Assembly (NCBI RefSeq): GCF_042453785.1 | Contig: NC_091673.1 | Span: forward strand, 12,247,501-12,311,500 | DNA length: 64,000 bases | Direction: 5' to 3' | Source: Malus domestica | Taxonomy: Eukaryota; Streptophyta; Magnoliopsida; Rosales; Rosaceae | Shown: positions 12,044 through 24,130 of the stretch, one piece after another | Layout of the letters: each line of letters starts with the position of its first letter | Position numbering within the stretch: the stretch's first letter is position 1 | The notes under the pieces: generated by a model | The model's input: the letters and a program-made list of their open reading frames with translations, nothing else | What the model was told of the DNA's origin: nothing | Databases searched by the model: none | Position numbers and translations under genes: made by a program

Positions 12044-13923
12044 TCATGTCAAAGTTTCATTATCTCCAACACTTTCACATTGTTCTGAAGTTTGACAAGA
12101 GCTGTTTTGCCCTCTTTCCCATTGGTGAACTTGTGGAAGAGATGGTTGCTTCCTGGAGAGGCGTTCATCGCAATCTTTATAGCAAGGAGCCTTGACCGAG
12201 TAGCTGAATAATTTTCTGAGGAAAAAGTGATCGCGCATGGTCAATCTTTGTGTCGAAATTTCCTCATCTTCAACACTTTCACATCGCTTTGAAGATTGGC
12301 AAAAGCTGCTTTGCCCCCTTTTCGATTGGTGCACTTATGGAGAAGACATATGCTTCGTGTGCAGTTTCTTCGGAATGACATGAGTCTATCCTTCAACTTC
12401 ACTCGGTTTGACTGGCATGGTTTTGGAGCATGCTCCCAGCGATTGAGATGAAGATTTTAAGTTGACAGAGCCAGAAGTGACGTCTTCTTCCAGGATTTCG
12501 TCTTCTTTGTCTTCTTGGGCCTCCTATGTAGTGATGTCATTTTGGGTTTGTTAGTATGAAGATTGGCCGGTGTAGATAATGGTGCGCCTCCTTACCTTCA
12601 GTGGTTCTTTTATGTCGACTTCCAAAGTTGCTTGGCGCTTCATCCTTGAAGGAATCAAGCTTTGAACATCGTCTTTTCCTGCTAGGTTGTCGAGCTTTTC
12701 TCCCTTTGGCGTTGTCTTTCTGTTTCTAGAAGGCTTCTTAGTTTCTTCAAGTCTGTCCAAAGCCGACCGTTGCGGAGGAGATCTAGCTGTGCCGCTTTGT
12801 TTTTTGGGTTTTGATAACTTTTCAAAGACAGATCTTTACGGTGTTGGCGTCTTAAGCCTTTTGAAGACGGAAGTTCGGCCTCGACCACTGATGCGATCAA
12901 GTGCCGAAATTCTAGGTTTTGAATGATTCAGCCTTTCGAAGACTGAAGTTCGAATGGCAGGTTTAGGCTCCACTTTTGGCCTTGTGGCTTGTGGTCTTGG
13001 CTTCCTTATTTTTCTGTAGGTCGTCGATGTCCACCCTTTCTTATCACCAGTAGATGCATCTTGGTTGCTTACCCCTAGTGATGGTTGTGTAGGAGGTGCC
13101 GTGTGACTTGAACATTAACGGGAATGGTCATGCATGCTTCGGAGATGCACAGGATCGAGTGATCCAAACACGATAGTAGTAGTGTGTGCCGCAACCGTGT
13201 CTTCGAGGTCAAGCTCGATTTTCCCTTGTTGTGCTAGCTTCAGGATGAGATCTTTCAGTACAAAACACTTTTCCGTTGGATGACTGATGAAACGATGGAA
13301 TTTACAGTACCTTGGACTATCGGTATGATTCATCTCTTCTGGCCGTCTACACTCAAGCAAACTGATCACCTTCTTTTCCAACAAGTCTTCTAACATGGCA
13401 GCCACATCAGAGTCGGGGAATGGATAAGTTTTCTCTTCAAGCTCCTTCAAAGTGCGTCTACGCATCTCTTGATCACGAAAAGCTTCGGTTTGAATCGCCT
13501 TGCCTCATGTAGAGACTTTGATGGGAGTTGTGTTGACCGTCATGGCATCTTCAGGGCATTAATCTTATTGAAGTAGGGCTTCGAGTAGAACAATGATGTA
13601 TGTGAGCTCCCTTTGTACTGTGCTTTGATGGTGTTGGTGATCATCTCTTGCAGCTGCTGGATAGAAAGAGATCCCATGAGTGCCGCTGCTTGGTCTGGCT
13701 CCGGCTTCACATCGATCTCCTCCACCGGAGGCTCCTCTTCTTCGCCAGCTCCTCTCTTTAGTGGATCATCCTCTGGGTCGAGGTTCTCGCTGTTCTGTGG
13801 CTCCAGTCGGTTGACGAGTGCAGCGATTTGCAAGTCTTTTTCTTCCACAATCCGTGTTAGCCTTGCGATCGCTTCATTCATTTGAGCCAGTTGTTCTTCA
13901 ATTGAGGTAACGCTGATGGTCAT
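12044..13923 (-). pseudogene. Gag remnant of first LTR element
   Basis: The part at 13540-13923 begins MTISVTSIEEQLAQM and looks like the coiled-coil N-terminus of plant Ty3/gypsy Gag. The part at 13115-13465 holds a CKFHRFISHPTEKCFVLKD stretch, the modified zinc-knuckle-like motif usual in Tat-group Gag. Downstream sequence to 12044 is degraded. The whole is broken and no pol follows. Confidence 0.65.
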
Positions 13924-14282
13924 GACTTATACAACCAATAGACATGACTTTCCTTTAAACATCCAGAATGCTAACGAAGAGCGTCGTTGGCTACTTTGGG
14001 ATGTCATCTTGTGTGCCTCAGCAGCATGCTTCCATGCCCCTAGCGAGGTCAGGTTGATGACAAACTCGCGCCTTTGATGCTCCCCTTGCTCCTTTAGCAG
14101 CACCAACTTTGAAGTGGCATGTTAAGGAGCGGTTGTGGCGCCAATGGATTGTCCGTTCGCGGCAGAAGTGCTCAAGATCCTTCCCTTAGTGGTTGCGAGA
14201 ACAGCTTGTCCCTTACTTGATGCCATTGACTTTGAGGCGTGTTTGGATTCCTTGAACGAAGAAAGAGATAAGAGGTAGATAT

Positions 14283-14302
14283 GGTCCCACTGGGCGTGCC
14301 AA
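14283..14302 (-). other. Primer-binding site, first element
   Basis: The minus strand reads TTGGCACGCCCAGTGGGACC three bases inside the 5' LTR. The large Tat element carries the same site with one change (50366-50385). Confidence 0.65.
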
Positions 14303-14305
14303 ATT

Positions 14306-15380
14306 TGTGAACACGAAAAATTCCTGAAACGAAAGAAACAAGAACACGTGCACAAAATAATATTTGTATTTGATGATTTTGGGTTACAATCTCTCTCTAA
14401 TTTGATCCTCTGATTCGATCTCCGTAAGGTGTTCATTTGTGGATGTGCGATTGATCCAAATGGCCGTTGGGCTTGATCTAAGGATGAACGTTCTTCAATG
14501 GCCGTTGGCTTGATCTTGAAGGTGGATTTGTGCGGATCTTCAAGGAGCCATTGGGGCTTGATCTTAAGGATGAGCGTTTCTTCAAGGGCCGTTGAGGCTT
14601 GATCTTGAATAACGGTGATGAACGGATCTTCAAGGGCTTTTGGGCTTGATCTTGAAGAACAATGATTGACGGATCTTCAAGGGCTTTTGGGCTTGATCTT
14701 GAATAACGGTGATGAACGGACCTTCAAAGGCTTTTGGGCTTTGATCTTGAAGGACGGTTGGATGTGTGGATTTGTCGACGTTTGTTGATCCAAAGGGGCC
14801 GTTGGGGCTTGATCTTAGGATGAACGGATGATGAACGATGAACACTTTCTTCAAGGGCCGTCGGGGCTTGATCTTGAATTGGTGGAAGTTCTTCAAGGGC
14901 CTTTGGGGCTTGATCTTGAATTGGTGGAAGTTCTTCAAAGGGCCGTCGGGGCTTAATTTTGAAGGTAGATGATTGTTGATCCAAGGGCCGTCAGGGCTTG
15001 ATCTTGGAAGAACGAATAGGGCTTTCTTGATTCTTCGAGAACCTGGATGCTTGAGAGCTTCGGAGTTTCAGAGCTTCAGAGCTTCAGAGCTTCAGAGCTT
15101 CAAGGTTTTGGTGTAATATGAATTGGTTATGAATTCCCCTCCCAAATGAATGCATTGGCTTCCTATTTATAGAATTTTCCAAGGCCTAATTTTGAATATA
15201 ATATGCAGATGAAATAAATCATTTCTGCCAGGTGTTGACATGTGTCCTATTTGATGACTTTTTTGATTTATTTTGATTTTTTATTTAGTCACACGCTACG
15301 TGTAAAATTTATGTGACACGTGAGCGTTGAAATTGTAACTATTGGTCAACATTTATTTCACCGAAATTTCGATGTCTACA
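14306..15380 (-). repeat. LTR (5' LTR in element orientation), first element
   Basis: Partner of 6065-7125, with the same ends and the same internal module array. It is followed directly by the duplicated ACATT. Confidence 0.88.
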
Positions 15381-15385
15381 ACATT

Positions 15386-15776
15386 TTTAAAAACTTTGAT
15401 GGTGGAGGTTACATTGCAAACAATGAATATGGCATTCTTAGCAGTAAAATCTGTGGTTTTGTTATAAGTAACATGTTATGTTGCATTAAAATAAAACCCA
15501 TATTTTCCATCCATAGTGTAAATATTAGTAATATCATCTCATTAAAGCCTTTATCTCTAAAAGCCTTATTTTACATATTGTATATTGCATATACTGTTCA
15601 ATATATATATATATAGCATGTTCATGCACACACAATTGATATGTCCAAATTTCGAATATGCAAGTTATGTTATAATATGCTACATTGTTATGTTGAATTG
15701 TGTGAGTCAAAGGAAAACAAACAAAAAAAATAGAAACACGAACTAGGGTTTTAAAACCCTAAATCGAAGAAAATAA
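15386..15776. other. Intergenic sequence of PR-10 unit A
   Basis: This resumes the sequence interrupted at 6064 and is collinear with 25915-26280. No coding sequence is supported. Confidence 0.6.
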
Positions 15777-16245
15777 TGAGAAAATTGTGGGAAGGGTTCC
15801 TCAACTTTAATTCAATTGGAGTAATGGTTCTTCAACTAAAATCCATAACCATTGGTCCCTTAACTCATCAAAAAATACAGCTATGATCATTTTCATCAAC
15901 TCCATCAAAATTCCGTTAAAATGAGTTATAAGGACTATGCTATAATTAGATTGAAGTTGAGGGATCACTGTTCCAATTAGGTTAAAGTATGTATCATTTC
16001 TCCAATTAAGTTGAAGTTAAGGGACTATTGCTACAATTTTTCTCATTTGGTTTTACATATTTGTCTCTTGATTCAGCCTTACATGCATATCACTTGACTC
16101 ATTTTTCACAGAACTTCTAACGAAGATGAAAATGACCATAGTTGTATGTTTTGATAAGTTAAGGGACTAGTGGTCATGAATTTTTAGTTGATGAATCACT
16201 ACTGCAATTATATTAAAGATGAAAGACTATTGTTATAATTTCCTC
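15777..16245. repeat. Non-autonomous DNA element with long inverted ends
   Basis: The outer 130-150 bases on each side are imperfect inverted copies, for example CCATAACCATTGGTCCCTTA near the left end and its counterpart near 16155-16200. Unit B (about 26280) lacks the insert. No coding capacity. Superfamily not assigned because the target duplication is unclear in A-rich flanks. Confidence 0.6.
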
Positions 16246-16831
16246 AAAAAACATTAAAAAAAAGAGAAAATCGCAGCTGAGCCGTGGCTTGAATATGCAC
16301 CATCCGTGCCACAACGTCGAGCCGAGCCTGCACTCTAGCCTATGCTCCAAAACGGCACCCTGCAGCCCCATGGGCTTGCTAAACTCACTGAACCTAAATC
16401 CAGTTTTTTTGGGCTTCTTCTCCCTGCCAGGCCTGCTGCTGACACCTCGCTCGGGTCAACCCAGCTATGCTGGGCTTCAGCTCCTGCTGGGCTGCCTTCT
16501 TCTCGGCTCAAGGCCCGCGCAGGGCCCCCTTTTTTAACTGCAAAGCCAGCAGCATGGGTGTTCCATTTCTCCGGCCAGGCCAAATTTTTGGCCTGTTCTG
16601 CTTCCAGCCTGGAACCGACTAAGTTGGGGTGCCCACGGCTAAGCTCATTTTTGAGCTCTATTTCTCACTAATTTGGCCCGCAATCATTCAAACCCAATAT
16701 AACCCGAACATCTATGAATTTGATATGATATTCAATCATAAACTAAGTAAAAAGAATTTGATATGATATTCAATCATAAACTAAGTAAACTTATCATAAA
16801 CTAAGTATAAAAGTAATCGAATGCTGTTTCA
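16246..16831. other. GC-rich shared stretch and downstream flank of the minus-strand PR-10 gene
   Basis: The GC-rich part (16270-16680) recurs at 26285-26535 and 27110-27260 in unit B, where it is split by a later insertion. It has open frames on both strands rich in Pro, Leu and Ser but no family match, so I leave it as an old repeat. The remainder is 3' flank of the gene at 17023. Confidence 0.5.
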
Positions 16832-16837
16832 TTTATT
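16832..16837 (-). terminator. Poly(A) signal of PR-10 gene at 17023
   Basis: AATAAA on the minus strand, about 185 bases past the stop codon. The paralogue has it at 27376-27381. Confidence 0.6.
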
Positions 16838-17022
16838 AAGATTAAAATCAAATACAATATTACACTTGAATCATAACTCCAAATTGCGAATAAAAATTGC
16901 TTCTATATGAGCAAAAGAAAAAATCAAAAGCCACACCACTGAATAAATAGAAAAAAAAGGAGAGGACACAACATTTGTTTCCCCACTGCTTAGCATGCAG
17001 AATCATATATAGATCGATGGTT

Positions 17023-17502
17023 TTAGTTATAGGCATCAGGGTTGGCCACAAGGTAGTTCTCAATGAGCTTGAACAAACCATGGGCCCTTTCTTTCCCAGC
17101 CTTAACATGCTCTTCTTTGATCTCAACATCTCCCTTAGTGTGGTAATGGCTGGTGCTCTTGATGACAGAACCGCTGCCGGAAGCCACCAACTTAGTCTCA
17201 TAAGAGATCTTCTCAATCTTGTCAGAAATGACATCTCCTTCAATCAAACTGTACTTGTAGACAAAGTTATCTTTGTCAATTCCATCAACCTTGTGCTTCA
17301 CATAGCTGTATTCACTTCCTTCACCAAAGCTAATCTTCTTGATGGTTCCAACACCTCCATCTCCCTCAAGAATTTCAGCAGTTTTAACTGCTTGTGGAGC
17401 AATCTTTGGGATGAGGTTGTCAGCATCAAGAACAAGAGCATTGTACAACCTAGCAGGAGTGCAGACTGAGGCGAATTCAGTTTCATATGTGAAGACACCC
17501 AT
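17023..17502 (-). CDS. PR10: PR-10 / Mal d 1-like protein, intronless, 159 aa
   Basis: A complete frame from ATG ([10 protein letters not shown]) to the family ending NPDAYN. It has the Bet v 1 hallmarks: the glycine-rich loop GDGGVGTIK at residues 47-55, the YHTKGD turn near 121-126, and a long C-terminal helix from about 131 to 155. Length equals the family norm of 159-160. PR-10 proteins are cytosolic, bind hydrophobic ligands such as flavonoids or cytokinins in an internal cavity, and are stress induced; in apple they are the Mal d 1 birch-pollen cross-reactive allergens. Residues 13-16 read V-C-T-P where most relatives have V-I-P-P, so a cysteine sits near the start of the first helix. 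It faces the pseudogene at 1370 tail to tail. The absence of an intron fits the published intronless Mal d 1 subfamily. Function is by homology only. Confidence 0.93.
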   Translation of the reverse strand: MGVFTYETEFASVCTPARLYNALVLDADNLIPKIAPQAVKTAEILEGDGGVGTIKKISFGEGSEYSYVKHKVDGIDKDNFVYKYSLIEGDVISDKIEKISYETKLVASGSGSVIKSTSHYHTKGDVEIKEEHVKAGKERAHGLFKLIENYLVANPDAYN

Positions 17503-17608
17503 GGTGATGATTGAGAGCTTAGAAAATAATCAAAATAAGAATGAAATGTGAAGGAAGAAAAGAGAAATTGATAAGGAAGGTATTTGATGGTGGAAGATAT
17601 GGAGGTGG

Positions 17609-17616
17609 TATTTATA
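17609..17616 (-). promoter_or_regulatory. TATA box of PR-10 gene at 17023
   Basis: TATAAATA on the minus strand, 107 bases before the ATG and at the same distance as in the paralogue at 27568. A W-box core (TTGACT, the WRKY site expected for pathogen-induced genes) lies further upstream at 17720-17725 and is conserved in the paralogue at 28262-28267. Confidence 0.7.
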
Positions 17617-18820
17617 GGTTATTGGTGAGGGGCTGTTGTGTAATATGGACCCCTATGGATAGAGAAATTTGGACAGTATTTAGTTTCCCATTGGTGGTTG
17701 TTTCCAATGTGAACATTTTAGTCAAAGATAGGCACCTCTAGAAGGTTATTTTGTATATTCCAACTTAATATTACAGCAGAGCTGGTGTGCTAGGTCTGCT
17801 GTCTACTAATTCAATAATATCTTTATGGACTCGAATAAATCTAAGTTGCCTTTTTTATTCATTACTTATCTGAACTCTTTGATCAGCATAAGGACTCCTA
17901 TGAAACTACAATGTTACTCGTTCCCTAGCGTTTTAATGCGAATATCGTCACATTAATGTATTTAAGCTTTGACATAATATTTGAGCGGTTTGTTTGAATG
18001 AGCCTAAATAGTGATAAGCAACCAGTCGAGTTAATTTTTGTACGTTATTTAATCGACTCTATGCCACGAATTTAGTTCCATTGTACACATGCATGCTTGT
18101 TTGTTCTTATTTGTCACATCAAATGATACCTTAATGTAGTCAAATATGTGCTCTCTCTAGTATTTTCCATCTACTAAAGGTAATGATCTCACTTTTAACT
18201 CTACAGGTATATATGGACTTCATATAGCAGTAAAAAGTAACAGTACTCTTTCAATGCATTAGAAATTATATGACTTTTGACTGAATTTTCTGATGCATAG
18301 GAGATAGCTTAAATCTAAAGGAGGAGGAAAAAAAGACATCATATCTTTTCCCCGGCGAATCCAACCCGACTCATTTCTTCTCCCAAATCCTAACCTCATT
18401 CTTCTCCAACAAGCCCACCCCCAAAGTCTCTTTTCTCTCGCGACGCCACCTAAAATCGTTCTCTTCGACAACGGCGTCGGTTCGAAGATGAACAATCATG
18501 GAAGAGGAAAGAATGACAGAGCTATGAGAGAAATGGAGTCAGATGTTTGGTTATAGAAATAGTGTGTATATCAGATTATTTTAAATTGACACATGTTTGT
18601 ATCTTGTTGGGCCACTTAAGAGAGCGAGTAAATTGGACACTCCCCGGTTAGTATCCAAATATTATACTATTAGTAATTAGTTTTATAGCAAAACTTTAAG
18701 TTCTTTCACTATTTACATTTTGAAAAGATTTACATGTAGTTTTACTCTGAAGAATAGATGCAAATTTAAATTTGGGCTCACCATCACTTGATTATCCCTT
18801 TTCAAGATATAATAAAGAAA
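17617..18820. other. Upstream region of PR-10 gene at 17023
   Basis: Promoter sequence collinear with 28162-29345 upstream of the paralogue, with divergence around 18290-18600. No coding sequence is supported; the open minus-strand frame at 18259-18495 has no family resemblance. Confidence 0.6.
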
Positions 18821-21800
18821 GGGTTTTTATGGCAAATTATTTTTGAAATTGAAAATCAATTAATATAGTTCATGAAAATAGGTATTGCAAATCAATGTGG
18901 TATTTCTATCATAATTCTATTAAAAATTCTGTTAAGTGTTGATGTAGTACATAAATGGGTCCCATAAGTCTTTTTTTCTTCTCATAAATGGTCCTTGAAA
19001 TTGACCCGCGACATCAAAATGGTCCCTAAAATTGACCTGCAACCTCAAAAAGGTCTCTGAAATTGAAAATCGATCAATGTAGTCCCTTAAGTGTCCCAAA
19101 TGACACACCCCGTCCCGAAGGAGGGCGTGCTGGCCGTCACGTGAGAGTGACGTAACCATTTACACAGTTCGGAAGCTTTAAAAAAAATTCCAATTACTAA
19201 GATAACACACCCGAGGGTGAGTCCTACTTTTGTGAATTCTGTCAGAACACCGTTGGATTCCTCGTGGCCACCAAAGCTCTGCTAACTTGAACCTGGAGGG
19301 GCGCAAAACAAAATTGAGTGGGTCAGTAAAACAAAGTTTTTCGAAGACTTTTCATTTAAAACATTTATAACCCCTCACCGTAAAACCTGTATACTTTCCC
19401 AGAAAATAGCATATATATAACATATATATAAGCAAAAAGCTCAAATCTCAAACCTTTAACACTTTTCAGAAATATATATATATATATATATATATAGATA
19501 TATAACCATATGAAATCTCAAAGCTTGAATCCCAAATCTTTAACATTTTTCAAGAAAAACATGTCATGCCATAAATCAAAATATAAATCAGGTGAAATAA
19601 GGAATCAATCGGAGACCCTGCAGTTGGTCCTATACGATTAATTCAATAGCTCAATATCTCACTAAGCCGGAGTCACCACAGTGACCTATACGGCCCTACT
19701 CTGCACATCACTCGGAACTACGTAAGGTAGTCTATACGATGAAAGGTGTAAAATACGCTCTAGTGCTTCTCTCATCATATCATCAGCGCGCATATCTAAG
19801 GTCACCCACCAGTCGGAACCCCTCTAATGGTCTGTACGACTGGCATGTCGGAACCCTCACATGGTCTGTACGACATCCACCTACTTGGATCCAAGGCGAG
19901 CGTGCGGTGTGGTGAATAATATAAGCACTAACACCTAGGGTGCAGATTATGAGCTCAAACATCTCAACAACAACAATTCAATGAATAAACGAACTCACCT
20001 GACTTGCCTGTGCCTCCACAGCACCATGCAACATGTATGCATCATATATCAATCATATAACTCATATGAAATTCACATTTTCCAAATAATTCTATGCATG
20101 GCATTTTCAAAACATAATTTCGCATAAAAGCATTTTTTCTGGGAAAAACAATAGTATATAGGTAATACGAAAACAAAACTGCCCACTCACCTGGAGTTCG
20201 CCCACAACTCCCTAGCACCGTACATCAAGGCGTCATGACGATTAGCGCCTAGAACAACAATCAAATCCAACCTCAGAAATTCTGCCGATAGAATACATAA
20301 CTTATATAAGACACGTCACTACGTAGTTCGATCCGGATGATCTGCAATTCAGATTTCAAATCCGTAACTTCCAGAGGTCCACAATATACCTCTAGGACAA
20401 CATCCTAAAATTTCATTACCATCCAACGGTCGGATCTTCGTCAATTTCCAAAACTAAGTGACGGTTAACATTCTATTTTATGAACTTACAACTTCAATTC
20501 CAGAAGATCCGTAAATCGGATTCCCAATCCGTAAGTTCCTATAATCCTCAAATATTACGTATTACAACGTATCAAAGTTTGATGATGATCCAACGGTCGG
20601 ATCGTCAATTCACATTTTCATCTAACCACGAATCGTAACCAACTTAGGTTCAATTATTCAATTTACGTCCATCAATTATCAAAACAGAACCTAGAACCTT
20701 AATCACAAGCTAATAATGACATTGGCGGGCCATTGGCCACGCGCCGCCGCGGGTGGCGGTTGGCCGCCCCCGGCTCGCCGGAAAATTCAACTATTTCAAA
20801 AAATTACCAAAATTTGCAGATTTGAAGATCTCAATGAGTAGAACAACTTTCATACCTGAGACCAAGGCCAATTTGGCCTGGAAGTGCTTCAATTTCACCA
20901 AAACCGTGAAGAACCCTAGAATTTGGGTGTTTCCAATTCGACCTTCAAACTTGTTCCAACGCCTCAATTACCTCTTGGGCTTTGTTCTAGGTCCTAAAGG
21001 AATGCTAAAGGTGTTAGTAATTGAAAGAAAACATTTCAAAATTTGGAGAATTTAAACAAAAGGGTCGCGGCACCCGTAGGGGTGTTCTTCGCGAAATCAC
21101 AACGAAATTCAATGATTCTTGGGGTGAAACGTAAAGAGGGAAGGCCTAGATGATGATTAGGAGTGGTACCTTGACTCAATTCGTCGGAAATTTGGACGAA
21201 ATCCATCGAATTTGGGCGTGGGCACCGCCGGGTCGAAACGACCCACGGGTTCTCCCCAACCCATTTCCTCTTTTCCTCCGCTTCTCACCCTCTCTCCCTT
21301 CCTCCTTTCCCTGTTCCGATTGGTCAGTTTCTTCCCCTCTCTGCCTCTGATTCGCTCTCTCTCCTTCTTCTCCGATTGGGCAGTTTTTGCCCAATCTCTC
21401 TTCCTCTTTTCTGTTTTCTGGTTCTTCCCACGCACACACCCACACAAAACTTTCATTTTTCTCATCCCAGCCATCCATTTCAAAATCCTTTAATCTGGGC
21501 CATCCAAATTTTAATAAAAGAATTTCTATATTTTACTAAAATTATAATTCCTTAAAATTCCAAATTTCAAACGTTAATAACTTCTTCGATATAACTCCAA
21601 ATCACGAACCGTCTGCGCCCACGCGTCCGTAACGACGAGTACTACGAGGATATGTCAAGAAAACAAATCTTAGATGGCCCGACACAACGATTAACCTCGA
21701 ATGATGTGCGTGCCTCAAAGGGCATTTTTGTAAAATCCTTTATTAAAACTTTAAAAATTCTTAAAATTAGGGACGGGCTGTCACACCAAATCCATGTAGT

Positions 21801-22543
21801 CCTTACATCACAATTCTGTCAAAAATTTTGTTATGTGCTAATGTGACACATAAATGAATCACACAAGTCTAATTAAATTAAAAAAAAAATATATATATAT
21901 ATAGGTTTAATAATTTAATAGTAATAAAAAGTTGTGAACCCAAAAATCCAATCCTGCAATCATCTCCGATCTCAGTCCACATTCCTCTACCTCCACTTAT
22001 CTTTACGCACTTCGACACCCTTCACCGAATTAAACCTGGATTGAGATCACCTTTGATGATGGCTTGGCTAATTGGCAATGACTTATGGGACATCACTGTT
22101 AATATTTAGGCGATCAACTTCCTCACAACCTTAATCTTGGAAAGCTTATTCGACGCTTTCCTGGTGGTCTGGTGACTCAAAGAATGGTGAGGTTTGCCTT
22201 GAGATAATGAGGTTATAACCAAGGTGCATCTATTATTGGTTGAAAACTATTTCCAAACCCCCTCTTAGGCCTTGGTTAAGGTGCCTTTGAGAATTTATGG
22301 AATAGATCACTCTTCGGAGTAGGTCCTACTATAAAAAAATAATATAAAAAAAATTCTATTGTGCAAACAAGTATTCAAACAATTTTTTTTTATTAATTAT
22401 TAAACTCACATAAGCACGTAACAAAAGAATTGTGGCGGAATGATCATATTGATTTGTGACAAGGGCTACATTAATCAATTTTCAATTTTTGGAACCATCT
22501 TGATGGTGTGGGTCAATTTCATGGACCATTTGTGATAAAAACC
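18821..22543. mobile_element. Non-autonomous DNA element interrupted by a solo LTR
   Basis: Left end GGGTTTTTATGGCAAAT and right end ATTTGTGATAAAAACCC are inverted copies. The inner ends continue with repeated phrases of the type TGAAATTGAAAATCAAT. The corresponding site in the next unit (about 29350) has only A-rich sequence. Without the LTR nested at 19101-21785 the element is about 1 kb. Flanking AAAGAAA occurs on both sides but lies in A-rich sequence, so the target duplication is uncertain. No transposase is seen. Confidence 0.6.
19101..21785 (-). mobile_element. Solo LTR, 2.7 kb (probably Tekay/Del-like Ty3/gypsy)
   Basis: Starts TGACACACCCCGTCCC and ends GGGCTGTCACA on the plus strand (TG...CA) and is flanked by the 5-bp duplication CCAAA at 19096-19100 and 21786-21790. 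No internal retroelement genes are present. A near-identical copy lies at 53319-56020 with a different duplication, so both are separate insertions. The CCCGTCCC termini and the size suggest a chromovirus of the Tekay/Del group, read on the minus strand; this family call is an inference. Open frames inside (for example 20753-21055) are not genes. Confidence 0.72.
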
Positions 22544-22970
22544 CAAAAAGAAATAAACTTATCTTCTAACTAAAATGGTATTTGACGTGGCTTTAAATTT
22601 GCTCATTGAAGAATTTTTCGATCAATATTATACATCTCCGTATACACCTCCGACTAAAGATGCCCCAAGGGAGGAGAATTCAAATTTACTGACGTTTTTT
22701 TTTCTTTTTGTTCAAAAGAAGCTCAAAACTTTAAGGAGGACAACTTGTTCAAAGTATTTCTGAAAGGTTCATGTGGATCATAATTCGTGCCATTTGCAAG
22801 TTACAGGTCAGAACCAAGACTTTCATAATATTTCATGAAGAGTATAACAAAATATTAATATCTTTTAATTTTATTCCAACTGAAACGTCTTATTACTATT
22901 TTTTTATAAATCAAAACGAAGCCAAAACAAAACATTTGGAACACAAACCACAAATATGAACAAGTTTAAT
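22544..22970. other. Junction sequence between PR-10 units A and B
   Basis: Matches 29370-29788 in the next junction. AT-rich, and nothing coding can be supported. Confidence 0.55.
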
Positions 22971-23100
22971 TTAGTTGTAGGAATCAGGATTAGCCATTAT
23001 GGAAACGATCAAAGAGTTCTAAGGAAATATGAAGAAAATTGTTGATCTACAATATTCAGGTTTTGACTTGGAGTGAAAGGGAATGCTGATGTGAATAGCT
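22971..23100 (-). pseudogene. PR10: PR-10 relic: C-terminal tail only
   Basis: The minus strand ends with codons for A-N-P-D-S-Y-N and a stop (22971-22994), the PR-10 C-terminus. Upstream of it the body of the protein is missing. A better preserved copy at 29789-29945 still has a promoter-like part. It indicates a further minus-strand PR-10 gene lost before or during the unit duplications. Confidence 0.5.
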
Positions 23101-24008
23101 ATGCTTGTATCAACCAGTTTATGCAAGTTGGTACTGTACATTTCTATTGTTGTCCGTACTGCCTTGCGACTAGTATAAGCACTTCCAGAAGTTCAATTTA
23201 GGAATGACTTGACCTGCAATTCAACATTGGCTGCAATGCGTCGGCTTTTGATTGGCCGTTATTTTTCATTGGCTTTTCACATCCAAATTGGAATATTCTA
23301 GGAATTATTATTGGCACTCCAAAAATCTCATTTTTCACTTCAAACTTTTTATAATTATTAAGAAAATTACACTTATAAGAGTGTATTATGAGATTTTAGA
23401 AGTACTAATAACAGTTTCCTATTTGATTGTAACAAATATTATCCAAATACACAGTCCTACTCTATTATCTTCTTCAGATGCCCATATGTCTGCAACCCGT
23501 GACTATGCCCGTTGTGAAAGTATATAAAGTATTAATAGAGAGGATGATTAGAAATGCTCCAACAATACGTAACAAAAAGTATTAAAAATTCCCGTAAATA
23601 TAACAGCGCAAGGCACACAAAGTTTTAAGTTGTAAGAGAATATGACTTCTAAAGATCTAATGATATTTCTTTTTACTTGTAAATAAAAAATTTTAGATTT
23701 ACACGTGTGGATGACAAGTTTAATATCCATTTATCTTCCACATCCCTTAATATAAAAATATATCTTTGTTTTTAAAAAAATGATGTGTGATCTCTAGAGA
23801 ACTAATTGGTAAGCACAAGAAAAAATTGTGGTTAGTCCACCTCGTGGAGTAATTGGCCATTTCTTATTCAATTTCCAGATGGTCTTTTCTTGATTACATT
23901 ACAAATTTTCCTTGTACAAAAGTAATGGTTCCCACGTCCACGATGAATAAAACCCATTAAACAATTAGGAGCTTGCGTATACCTTTTGATCCACCTTCTG
24001 CCTCAGCC
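23101..24008 (+). other. Upstream flank of PR-10 gene at 24131
   Basis: Collinear with 433-1247 and 29960-31711. It includes a decayed SINE remnant near 23650-23780 and the conserved promoter block around 23830-23960 with CCACGTCCACG. An extra segment at about 23300-23430 is absent from unit A. Confidence 0.6.
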
Positions 24009-24016
24009 TATAAATA
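24009..24016 (+). promoter_or_regulatory. TATA box of PR-10 gene at 24131
   Basis: TATAAATA, 122 bases before the ATG, within a promoter block shared by all three plus-strand copies. Confidence 0.75.
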
Positions 24017-24130
24017 CCAATACATCCTCCTCACTTCTTCACAACTCAAAATCTCCCAATACATCATCTTTCTTTCTTAGTCTTCCTCTTCGTCGGTTAT
24101 TTTCCCACTTCACAAACACATCTCAGAATC

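Larger units (their letters stand above)
6065..15380 (-). mobile_element. Non-autonomous Tat-type Ty3/gypsy LTR element (fossil)
   Basis: Two direct repeats of about 1.06 kb begin TGTGAACACG and end GATGTCTACA on the plus strand. The 5-bp duplication ACATT lies at 6060-6064 and 15381-15385. The paralogous site at about 25910 in unit B is uninterrupted. A purine-rich tract next to the left LTR and a primer-binding site next to the right LTR put the element on the minus strand. Gag-like sequence remains near the 5' end; no protease, RT or integrase is seen, so it depended on a partner. The coding parts are broken in several places. The LTRs differ by a few percent by eye, suggesting insertion within roughly the last few million years. 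Confidence 0.88.

Noticed and set aside
16289-16671. Open frames on both strands in a GC-rich stretch, partly repeated at 26326-26625
   Set aside because: Low-complexity Pro/Leu/Ser composition, overlapping frames on opposite strands and no family match.
20753-21055. 100-codon frame in the solo LTR, repeated at 54927-55298
   Set aside because: Both copies lie in an LTR and differ by repeat-length changes upstream; no known domain.
19101-21785. First considered a DNA transposon because the ends are partly inverted (TGACACACCCCGTCCC / GGGACGGGCTGTCACA)
   Set aside because: TG...CA ends with clean 5-bp duplications in two independent copies fit an LTR better; short inverted ends are normal for LTRs.
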